Of a stretch of 64,000 nucleotides of DNA, positions 42,802-50,551 are shown in pieces; the stretch's first letter is position 1, and each line of letters begins with the position of its first letter. The notes beneath the pieces were generated by a model, which saw nothing but the letters and a program-made list of their open reading frames with translations, was not told the origin of the DNA and searched no databases. The position numbers and the translations under genes are program-made. The stretch lies in NCBI GenBank assembly GCA_035526585.1, contig DATLCC010000065.1, positions 38,498-102,497 on the forward strand, in the 5' to 3' direction. Source of the stretch: JAJPHT01 sp035526585 (GTDB lineage Archaea > Thermoplasmatota > SW-10-69-26 > JACQPN01 > JAJPHT01).

Positions 42802-45800
42802 TCAGGGAGCCACCTCGGTCGGGGGAGGCTCGTCCGCCAATTCCGCGATGCGCACCTCGCCCACGATCTCGGAGAGGCCGTTGTCCATCATGGTCACGCC
42901 GTACACGTGGTCGGCTTCCTTGAGCGTGATCTTGCGCAGGGACACGATGATGAACTGCGCGTGCTTGCTCTCGTCCTTCACCATCTTCGCCAGGAGCTCG
43001 CTGTTGATCCCGTCGAGGTTCTGATCGACCTCGTCCAGATAGTAGAAGGGCGAGGGGTCGAACTCCTGGATCGCGAAGATGAACGCCATCGAGGTGAGCG
43101 ACTTCTCGCCGCCCGAGAGCGCTTCGAGGCGCGTGACCTTCTTCCCCTTGGGCTGCGCCTTCATCGTGAGGCCGCCCGCGAAGGGGTCCTCGGCGTTCTC
43201 CAGCATGAGCTCGGCCTTGCCGCCGTTCGACAGGCGCTCGTAGACCTTGCTGAAGTTCACGTTGATCTCGTCGTAGACCTTGAAGAAGCCCTCCTTCTTC
43301 TTGGCCACGATCTCGGTCACGAGCGCGATCAGGTGGTCGCGCTCCACGTGCAGGCGCTCGACCTCGCTCTCAAGCTCGTTCTTGCGAGCGGCCTGGCGCT
43401 CGTATTCGTCGAGCGCGAGCATGTTGACGTTCCCGAGCGCCTCCAGCTGACGCTCGAGGCGGCCCACTTTCGAGCGGAGATCCTCGACGCTCTCCGCCAC
43501 ATCCTGCGGGACGTGGCTGAATTGGCGAAGCTCCTCGCGGAACTCGGCGATCTGGCCTTCGATGACGGGGATGCGGCCCCGGTACGAGAGGAGGATGTCG
43601 TCCTTCGCGTTCCTCGCGACGCGCGCGCGCTCGGCCGACATGGCGAGCTCGTTCTTCGCCTTCATCAGCGTCTCGCGCTCGGCGTTCAGGCCGCGCACGG
43701 CCTCCGAGTGCTCGTTGTCGATCGCGAGGAGGACGGCGAGCTCCTGCTCCTTCTTCGCGGAGAGCTCGGTGTAGGTCGCGACGTTCTGCTCCTCGGTCGT
43801 GAGCTTCGCGTCGGCCTCGGCGAGCCGCTGGAGGATCTCGGCCTTGCGCTCCTCGAGGAGCTGGAGCGAGTGCTCTTTCGTGGCGAGCTGGCTCGTGAGG
43901 TCGCGCACGGTCTCGCGCAGCTTCGCGGCGGCGCGCTCCTCGACCTCCTGCTCCCTGGCGAGCTCCTTGGGCGTGGCGCTCGTGAGGAGCGAGCCCAGGT
44001 CCTCGCGCTTCGTCTCCATCGATCCGAGCTGCTTTCCGAGGCGGGCGATCTCGCGCTCGCGGTCCTGGAGCTCCGCGTCGACGGCGAGGAGATCCCGCTT
44101 CGCCTCGCCCCAGAGCGTCTGGATCGTGGCGAGGCGCGCTTCGACCTCCGCCTTGCGCGCGGTGAACGCCGAGAGCTTGGTGGAGCGCTGCGTGGTGGAG
44201 GAGGTCGCGTCGCGCAGGCGCGCTTCGAGCGCGTCGATCTCCGCGCGGATCTCGGAAAGATCGGCGGAGAGCGCCTCCTGGTGGGCGATCGCGCCGTGGA
44301 GCTCCTTCCGGACCTTCTCGAACTGCGCGGCCTCGTTCGCGCCGAACCTCACTTGGCTCCCCTTCGCGCTGTCGCGGTCGCCGCCCGTCATCGCGCCGCC
44401 CGCATCGATGAGGTCCCCGTCCATCGTGACAAGGCGCACGCCGCCCATCATGCGGCGCGCGGCGTCGAGCGACTTCGCGATGATCGTGTCGCGGAAGACG
44501 TACCAGAAGGCGTTGCGGTACTCCTCGTCGAACTCGACAAGATCGATCGCGAAGCCCTCCGCGTCGGGGTTGCGCGCCGCGAGGAGGGGCTTGCCGCCGG
44601 GGCGGCCGGGGACCATCTTGTTGAGAGGCAGGAACGTGGCGCGCCCGAGCTTGTTGCGCTTCAGGAGGTCGATCGCGCGCGCGGCGTCCTCGTCCGTGTC
44701 GACGACGACGGCCTGCATCTTGCCCGCGGCCGCGACCTCCATCGCGGTCTGGTACTTCTTCTCCACCGATGCGAGCTCCGCGATCGTGCCGCGAATGCCC
44801 TTCAGGTGGCCCTGGTCGCGCGCGGAGAGGATCGCGTTCACGGCGTTCGAGAAGCCGCGCGACACCTGCTCGTTCGCATCCTGCTGCGCCTTGAGCGTCG
44901 AATACTCGCGCTGCATGCGTTGCACGGCGGGCTCGAGCTCGCGCAGCTGCGTGGCCAGCGTCGATTCCTTCTTCTTGAGCGCAAAGTGCTCCTTGCGGAG
45001 CCCCTCGGGGTCTTCGGAACGCTCCTCATCGAGCTGGCGCAGGTCCGTCTCGAGGGCCTTCAGCTCGAAGCGCTGCGTCTCCTGCGACTCCTCGTGCTCC
45101 GCGATCGCGGCGAGGAGGCGCGCGCGCTTCTCCGTCGCCCGCTCGGAGGCGAGCCGGACCTCGTGGAGATCCGCCTGCGCCTTGTCGTGGTCGAGCTTGA
45201 GCTGCGCGAGGTCCCTTTGGACGTCGGACGCCTTCCCCGAGGCAGCGCTGATCCGGTCTCGCAGGCGCTGGAGCTTCTCCTCGCGCTCCGCGAGATCGGC
45301 CGAGGCCTTCTCCAACGACTCCTTCGCGCCCTTGGCCTCCTTGGCGTACTTGGCGATCTCCTTGTCCTGACGCTTGAGGTCGGACGCGAAGTTGGCCTTG
45401 TCCGCCTTCGCCTCCTCGATCTGCGTCTGCGCATAGCCGAGGCGCTCGCCGGCCTGGATCGCGACACGCTTGATCTCCTCGATCTTGCCTTTCAGCTCCT
45501 TGGCTTCGGGCCCCGCGCGCTCGATGATCTTGTGGTCGATCCGCTGCAGGCGAACGTCGCTGTCCGCGATCTTCGCGAGGATGTGATTGAGCTCCGTGTC
45601 GAGCGTCGCGCGCTCGGCCGTCTCGCTCGAGACAAGCTGGTGCACGTTCGCGAGATCCGCCTGCGCGGCAGTGAGGCGCCGCGACGCGTACTTCGCCTTC
45701 GTGATATCGAGGTCGTCCTTGATCGTCTTGAACTTCATCGCCTGGTCGCGCTCGCGCTCCAGGGTGCGCAGCTGCGCCTCGATCTCGGTGAGGATGATGC

Positions 45801-46377
45801 GGATGCGCTCGAGGTTCGCCTCGACCTCGGCGCGCTCCTTGTTCGCCTTCTCGATGTCCGAGTCGAAGCGCGTGATGCCGGCGATCTCGTCGATGATCGT
45901 GCGCCGCTGCATGGGAGGCAGGTCGCAGATGCGCAGGATGTCGCCCTGGCGCACGATGTTGTAGCCTTCCGCGCTGATGCGCGCCTTCGAGAGAAGCTCG
46001 TCGAACTCGGTGAGCGACGAGGGCTTCCCGTTCACGTAGAAGTACGAGTAGTAGTTGTCGCGGTCCGACTTCGAGAGCTTCACGAGGCGCGTGAGCTGCA
46101 CCTCGTCCGCGTCCACCGGGATCACGCGGTCCACGTTGTCGAAGACGAGCGACACCTGGCAACGGTCCGCGGGCTTCTTCTCCTTCCCGCCGTTGAAGAT
46201 CAGATCCGTGAGCTTCCCAGCCCGGATGGCCTTGTTGGACTTGGGTCCCAAAACGAAGAGGACGGCGTCCCCGATGTTCGACTTGCCGGAGCCGTTCGGG
46301 CCCGTGATGGCCGTGAAGCCGTCGAGGAAGGGGATGGACAGCTTCTGCCCGAAGCTCTTGAAATTCTCCATCTCCAC
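42802..46377 (-). CDS. smc: Chromosome segregation ATPase SMC
   Basis: The product is about 1,191 residues with the full SMC layout: Walker A GPNGSGKSN near residue 26, long coiled coils with a hinge around residues 500-690 (GGRPGGKPLLAARN), and the C-terminal LSGGEKSLTSMAF signature and Walker B YYLDEVDQN. It compacts and segregates chromosomes with ScpAB. The formal start is the GTG at 46375-46377, but the usual N-terminus (HLKRVEMENFKSFG) continues five codons upstream, beginning at a CTG (46390-46392). An in-frame TGA lies three codons further up, so a CTG start at 46392 is likely. A hairpin is at 46419-46451. Confidence 0.95.
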   Translation of the reverse strand: MEMENFKSFGQKLSIPFLDGFTAITGPNGSGKSNIGDAVLFVLGPKSNKAIRAGKLTDLIFNGGKEKKPADRCQVSLVFDNVDRVIPVDADEVQLTRLVKLSKSDRDNYYSYFYVNGKPSSLTEFDELLSKARISAEGYNIVRQGDILRICDLPPMQRRTIIDEIAGITRFDSDIEKANKERAEVEANLERIRIILTEIEAQLRTLERERDQAMKFKTIKDDLDITKAKYASRRLTAAQADLANVHQLVSSETAERATLDTELNHILAKIADSDVRLQRIDHKIIERAGPEAKELKGKIEEIKRVAIQAGERLGYAQTQIEEAKADKANFASDLKRQDKEIAKYAKEAKGAKESLEKASADLAEREEKLQRLRDRISAASGKASDVQRDLAQLKLDHDKAQADLHEVRLASERATEKRARLLAAIAEHEESQETQRFELKALETDLRQLDEERSEDPEGLRKEHFALKKKESTLATQLRELEPAVQRMQREYSTLKAQQDANEQVSRGFSNAVNAILSARDQGHLKGIRGTIAELASVEKKYQTAMEVAAAGKMQAVVVDTDEDAARAIDLLKRNKLGRATFLPLNKMVPGRPGGKPLLAARNPDAEGFAIDLVEFDEEYRNAFWYVFRDTIIAKSLDAARRMMGGVRLVTMDGDLIDAGGAMTGGDRDSAKGSQVRFGANEAAQFEKVRKELHGAIAHQEALSADLSEIRAEIDALEARLRDATSSTTQRSTKLSAFTARKAEVEARLATIQTLWGEAKRDLLAVDAELQDREREIARLGKQLGSMETKREDLGSLLTSATPKELAREQEVEERAAAKLRETVRDLTSQLATKEHSLQLLEERKAEILQRLAEADAKLTTEEQNVATYTELSAKKEQELAVLLAIDNEHSEAVRGLNAERETLMKAKNELAMSAERARVARNAKDDILLSYRGRIPVIEGQIAEFREELRQFSHVPQDVAESVEDLRSKVGRLERQLEALGNVNMLALDEYERQAARKNELESEVERLHVERDHLIALVTEIVAKKKEGFFKVYDEINVNFSKVYERLSNGGKAELMLENAEDPFAGGLTMKAQPKGKKVTRLEALSGGEKSLTSMAFIFAIQEFDPSPFYYLDEVDQNLDGINSELLAKMVKDESKHAQFIIVSLRKITLKEADHVYGVTMMDNGLSEIVGEVRIAELADEPPPTEVAP

Positions 46378-46418
46378 GCGCTTCAGATGCAGAGCGACTC
46401 ACCGACCCGGGCGCCCGA

Positions 46419-46451
46419 GAGATAGCGCCGGCCGTAGCTCCGCGCTATCTC
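46419..46451. promoter_or_regulatory. Perfect inverted repeat upstream of smc
   Basis: GAGATAGCGC and GCGCTATCTC, ten-base perfect arms around a 13-base centre, lie 27 nt upstream of the likely smc CTG start. About 40 bp further up is the palindrome ATATGCATAT (46492-46501), the only strong AT element in the region and a candidate TATA box for either direction. If transcription starts there, the hairpin would be in the smc leader. Confidence 0.5.
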
Positions 46452-46559
46452 TGGCATACCCATCCGACCTTTCCCAAGAAATCCCTGGATTATATGCATA
46501 TCGTTCTGAGCCCACTGGAAGCAAAGGATGTCAAGCGCACGGAGAGCGCGCCGAAACCA

Positions 46560-46676
46560 TCACATGTGCATGCCGCACGCGCCACGCGCGCACTTCGGGC
46601 AGCCGGCGACGGCGCCGCGGCCATCCGCCTTCTTGCCGATGTTCACGCGCAGGTGACCGTACTTCCGGCGGGGCAC
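46560..46676 (-). CDS. Possible 38-residue Cys-containing small protein
   Basis: From the GTG at 46674-46676 this frame gives a basic peptide (PRRKYGHLRVNIGKKADG) ending with a CPKC...C motif and GMHM. Nearly every third codon position is G or C, unlike random sequence in the other frames here, and the CxxC suggests metal binding. The frame is also open upstream to an ATG at 46776-46778. No promoter or homologue is evident; treat it as a weak candidate. Confidence 0.25.
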   Translation of the reverse strand: MPRRKYGHLRVNIGKKADGRGAVAGCPKCARGACGMHM

Positions 46677-46779
46677 GCGCGCGCATGCGCGTTCCTGGCC
46701 TAAGCGGTTCGCTGACGGCTTCGCGTGGGACCGATGCGGCGCATGGCTCCGTAGCCAGGGAATGCCCTCGCCCTCCACA

Positions 46780-46797
46780 TGTAACCGGATGGTTACA
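46780..46797. promoter_or_regulatory. GTAAC-N6-GTTAC operator-like palindrome, copy 3
   Basis: TGTAAC-CGGATG-GTTACA; arms extend to GTAACC/GGTTAC. It lies 71 nt upstream of the chosen start of the operon's first gene and 5 nt before an alternative ATG (46802). Matches the copies at 10861 and 20113. Confidence 0.6.
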
Positions 46798-46867
46798 GGT
46801 CATGGTGGGCAAGAGGGCCGACACAACGGTCAAGAACCCCAGGAGCCCCTCTGCGGCCGGAGGAGGC

Positions 46868-48613
46868 ATGGAGCGCAGGCCACGTTTCAACAGCCGCACG
46901 AGGAAGGCTGTAACCCCCTCCCCAGCTGCGAGGCCCGTGGCACGCTGGTGGATCCTCGCCCTCGCCCTCGCCCTGGCGGCCCCCTCGGCCTTCGCCCTCG
47001 GCCTCGCCCTCCCCGCGCCCCCGTCCTCGCCCCACCCCTCGCCCCCGGCGTCGGCGGCGGCCGACGCCGACTACCGCCTCGCCTTCGACTGCCCGGACGC
47101 GGTCCCCGGCACCGGCGTCCCGGCGGGCTGCCCCTCGTACGTCCTGGACCGCGAGGACGTCATGGGCTCGCCGCGCCTCGTCCTCGACCCGAACGACCCG
47201 AGCCGCGCCGCCTTCGGCGCGCTGCACGGCGGCCGCGGCGTCCACCCTGTCCCTGGCGCCGAGCCGCCGACGGGTCGCAGCCGCGACGACGCCGTCCACC
47301 AGCCGCACACCATCTTCCGGACCTCCGACGGCGGCGTTGGCTGGACCGACATGCCCTACCACGCGCCCGACGCGCTCCGGGTCGAAGGGCGCGAGATCTA
47401 CGGCGACGACCACGCGCTCGCGCTCGACTCCTCCGGCCGGCTGCACATCGCGGCGCTCTACTCCTACCGCGACGGAAGCGGGCCGCTCGCGACGGGTGCG
47501 CCCTTCCAGAGCGCGGTCGCCCTCTGGAAGGCGCACGACATCGCGCGCGACGTCGACTACCACGCGAACCTGAAGGTCCTCGCGCCCGCGAGCGACCCGG
47601 CCGCGCGGATCGACTCGCTCGACCTCGTCCACGTCGCCGCGAGCGACGTGGTGGCGGTCGTCTGGCGCGAGGTCCCGCCCACCGGCGAGCCGCAGGTGAC
47701 GCTCTTCTGGAGCAAGGGGTCGGACGGCGCGCTCTGGAACGCGGCGAAGGTCGGCATCGCCGGCTGCGCCGCCATCACGAACCCGGTCGCCCTCGACGCG
47801 TCGATCGTCCTCGGCTGCGCGACCGATGAAGCCGGCCCGTGGACCGTGTACGGCATCGACACGGCCTCGTGGACCGCCGCGCCGCTCGGCGACGCGCCCC
47901 TCACGACGCAGAATGCGCTCCTCCTCGAGCGCAGCGCCGGCTTCCTCGTCCTCGTCGGCAGCGGCCTCACCGAGGCGTCGACGCCGACCGTGCAGGTCGC
48001 GTACGGCGAGCGCGGCGCGCGCTGGTCGAGCGCCGAGGAGATCGCGCCCCAGCTCACGCGCGGCGACCCGGCGAGCGTGATGGTCGACGCGCGGGTCACG
48101 GCTGCGGTGTACTCGCCGCTCTCGGGCAACCTGCACCTCATCTACCTCGAGCGCTACGACCTCGGGCAGGGCGGCCAGGAGGGCGCTGGGCGCCCGGAGT
48201 TCTACAAGACGCTCGCGAGCGTGCAGGCCGAGGGGACCTTCCAGGGGAAGATCGATCTCGGCATCGGCACCGTGAACCGCGCCGCCTTCTCCCCCACGCT
48301 CACCGGCGCGGGCGGCGACGTGTACGGCGACCTGCACGATGGGCTGGCCGTCTGGACGGACCCGCGCACGGGCGCCGCGAGAGAATTCGCCGCCTTCGGT
48401 GATTACGGGTTCGTGCGCTACGCGGAGATCGTGGAGGAGAACTTCCTCTCGCCCATCGCGCCGCTCTCGGCGAACGTCCCTCCCATTCCTGCCGCGAGCG
48501 CGGGCTCGGTCCCGCTCCTCGTCGGCGTGCCCGCCGGCATCCTCGCGGGCAGCATGGTCGCGCGCACGTTGTGGGCGCGCAAGGCAGCAGCGGCGGAGGC
48601 ACCCTCCGAATGA
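46868..48613 (+). CDS. Membrane-anchored BNR-type exoprotein
   Basis: The 581-residue product has a long basic N-region and signal/TM helix (WWILALALALAAPSAFALGLAL, residues 26-46, may stay as an anchor). A Pro-rich stretch follows, then a propeller-like beta domain with degenerate BNR/Asp-box motifs (TSDGGVGWTDM, DHALALDSSGRL, YGDDH). The C-terminus has a second membrane helix (SVPLLVGVPAGILAGSMVART) with a basic tail. The ATG at 46868 has GGAGGAGG just upstream; the ATG at 46802 would add 22 residues. Its stop overlaps the Lon-like gene start (ATGA), so the two are coupled. Confidence 0.65.
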   Translation: MERRPRFNSRTRKAVTPSPAARPVARWWILALALALAAPSAFALGLALPAPPSSPHPSPPASAAADADYRLAFDCPDAVPGTGVPAGCPSYVLDREDVMGSPRLVLDPNDPSRAAFGALHGGRGVHPVPGAEPPTGRSRDDAVHQPHTIFRTSDGGVGWTDMPYHAPDALRVEGREIYGDDHALALDSSGRLHIAALYSYRDGSGPLATGAPFQSAVALWKAHDIARDVDYHANLKVLAPASDPAARIDSLDLVHVAASDVVAVVWREVPPTGEPQVTLFWSKGSDGALWNAAKVGIAGCAAITNPVALDASIVLGCATDEAGPWTVYGIDTASWTAAPLGDAPLTTQNALLLERSAGFLVLVGSGLTEASTPTVQVAYGERGARWSSAEEIAPQLTRGDPASVMVDARVTAAVYSPLSGNLHLIYLERYDLGQGGQEGAGRPEFYKTLASVQAEGTFQGKIDLGIGTVNRAAFSPTLTGAGGDVYGDLHDGLAVWTDPRTGAAREFAAFGDYGFVRYAEIVEENFLSPIAPLSANVPPIPAASAGSVPLLVGVPAGILAGSMVARTLWARKAAAAEAPSE

Positions 48614-50547
48614 CGAACATGCATCCCGATCCGCAGCAGTGGATCAAGACGACCGGCATCGCGACCACGGCGGACGTGAAGGTCCCCGAGAAGCTCATCG
48701 ACCAGGTGCTCGGGCAGGAGAGCGCCGTCGAGACGGTGAAGCGCGCGGCCGAGCAGAAGCGCAACCTCCTCCTCATCGGCGATCCAGGCACGGGCAAGTC
48801 CATGCTCGCGAAGGCGATGGCGGAGCTTCTCCCGGACGAGAAGCAGAGCGACATCATCGTCTACCACAACCAGAAGAACCCGAACTCGCCGAAGGTGATG
48901 ACGGTCGACGGCGGCATGGGCCGCAAGATCGTCGCGAAGTACGACGCGAAGGCCTCGAAGAAGGTCTTGGCGTGGCTCGCCTTCGAGTGGACGATGGGCC
49001 TCGGCATGATCGCCTTCGGCCTCGTCATGTGGCTCGTGCTCGATCAGGGGATCGTCTCGTTCCTCTTCTCGACGATGATCGCGCTCCTCTTCCTCTACTT
49101 CACCGGGCAGAAGCGCCCGAAGAAGGAGTTCCTCGTCCCGAAGCTCCTCATCGAGAACGGCGAGGCGTCGAAGCAGGCGCCCTACGTCGACGCGACGGGC
49201 TCGCACGCGGGCGCCCTTCTTGGCGACGTGCGCCACGATCCGTTCCAGTCCGGCGGCCTCGAGACGCCACCGCACGCGCGCGTCGAGGAGGGCGCGATCC
49301 ACCGCGCCCACAAGGGCGTCCTCTTCATCGACGAGATCAACGTGCTCCGCCTGCCCTCGCAGCAGGCGCTCCTCACCGCGATGCAGGACCGCAAATACAG
49401 CATCGGCGGCCAGTCGCAGACCTCGAGCGGCGCGATGATCCGCACCGAGGCCGTGCCGTGCGACTTCATCCTCGTCGCGGCCGGCAACATGGACGCCGTG
49501 GCGCCGCCCGAGCAGAACGCGAGCGGCGGCATGCACCCCGCCCTGCGCTCGCGCATCCGCGGCTACGGCTACGAAGTGTACGTCAACAGCCTGATGGACG
49601 ACACGCACGAGAACCGCATGAAGCTCGTCCAGTTCGTCGCGCAGGAGGTGCGGCGTGACGGGAAGATCCCGCACTTCGACGCGGCTGCGGCCGCGGAGGT
49701 CATTCGGGAAGCGCAGCGCCGCTCGGGCCGCACCGGGAAACTCACGTTGCGCCTGCGTGAGCTGGGTGGTCTCGTCCGCACGGCGGGCGACCACGCGCGC
49801 TCGACGAACGCGAGCCTCGTCACGATCGAGCACGTGCGCCTCGCCAAGTCCGCCTCGCGTTCGCTCGAGCAGCAGATCATGGAGAAGCAGATCGAGAACA
49901 ACCTCGCCCGCGACGGCTACACCGACCGTCGCGCCGCCGCCGTCGGCGTCGCCGTGGGCGCCGCGGTCGTCGGCACCGGCGAGGTGGGCGAGCCCGCGGG
50001 CGTCGTCGTGCCCGTCGAGGCAGCCGTCGTGCCTCCGCTCTCGCGGAGCGGCGGCGCGATCGTGCTGGGCCCAGGCCTCAAGGACAAGCGCGGCACCGGC
50101 GTCGAGAACGTTGGCGTCGTGCTGAAGGTGCTCAAGGGCGAGCGCATCGCCGACCACGACGTGCACGTCGACGCGAGCTTCCCCCACCCGGACGCGGGCG
50201 GCGAAGGCATCGGCATCGCCGCCGCCGTCGCCGCCGTGAGCGCGCTCGAATCGCTCGCCGTCCGCCAGGACGTCGTCTTCATCGGCGACCTCTCCGTGAG
50301 CGGCGGACTCAAGCCCGTCCACTCGACGCTCCAGCGCATCGAGGCCGCGGCCGCGCTCGGCTTCACGAAGGCCGTCGTCCCCGGCGCGCTGCGCGGCGGC
50401 CTCCTCGTGGACGAGCCTACGGCGAGGAAGATCCAGGTCGTCCACTGCGACACGTTGCCAGAAGTGCTCGCGCACGCGCTCGACGCGTCCGAGTCCGTCA
50501 TGGTGAGCCTCTCGGGCCGCCTGGCCGACAGCCCCGTCCGACGGTGA
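48610..50547 (+). CDS. LonB-type membrane AAA+ protein with inactivated protease dyad (pseudoprotease)
   Basis: The 645-residue product has archaeal LonB architecture. Walker A is GDPGTGKS (57-64). Two membrane helices are inserted in the AAA+ domain (about 120-165). Walker B is LFIDE (238-242), sensor 1 AAGNMD, and a helical lid follows. A C-terminal Lon protease fold holds SVSGGLKPV and ALGFTKAVVP. The catalytic Ser and Lys, 43 residues apart in LonB, fall on G533 (AGGEGIGIA) and R576 (TLQRIEAAA). I see no frameshift, so the ATPase is probably active and the protease dead. It sits between surface-protein genes with ATGA coupling upstream and a 4-nt gap downstream, pointing to an unfoldase or assembly role. 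Confidence 0.85.
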   Translation: MTNMHPDPQQWIKTTGIATTADVKVPEKLIDQVLGQESAVETVKRAAEQKRNLLLIGDPGTGKSMLAKAMAELLPDEKQSDIIVYHNQKNPNSPKVMTVDGGMGRKIVAKYDAKASKKVLAWLAFEWTMGLGMIAFGLVMWLVLDQGIVSFLFSTMIALLFLYFTGQKRPKKEFLVPKLLIENGEASKQAPYVDATGSHAGALLGDVRHDPFQSGGLETPPHARVEEGAIHRAHKGVLFIDEINVLRLPSQQALLTAMQDRKYSIGGQSQTSSGAMIRTEAVPCDFILVAAGNMDAVAPPEQNASGGMHPALRSRIRGYGYEVYVNSLMDDTHENRMKLVQFVAQEVRRDGKIPHFDAAAAAEVIREAQRRSGRTGKLTLRLRELGGLVRTAGDHARSTNASLVTIEHVRLAKSASRSLEQQIMEKQIENNLARDGYTDRRAAAVGVAVGAAVVGTGEVGEPAGVVVPVEAAVVPPLSRSGGAIVLGPGLKDKRGTGVENVGVVLKVLKGERIADHDVHVDASFPHPDAGGEGIGIAAAVAAVSALESLAVRQDVVFIGDLSVSGGLKPVHSTLQRIEAAAALGFTKAVVPGALRGGLLVDEPTARKIQVVHCDTLPEVLAHALDASESVMVSLSGRLADSPVRR

Positions 50548-50551
50548 TATC

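Larger units (their letters stand above)
46502..46867. other. Divergent intergenic region between smc and the BNR-pseudoLon operon
   Basis: Apart from the weak small frame at 46560-46676 I see no gene. It contains the palindrome ATATGCATAT (46492-46501) at its edge, and the GTAAC palindrome at 46780-46797, 71 nt before the first gene of the operon. Confidence 0.5.

Noticed and set aside
42790..46425. Long plus-strand open frame opposite smc
   Set aside because: It mirrors the coiled-coil codons of smc (Leu/Glu/Arg-rich repeats) and has no independent motif.
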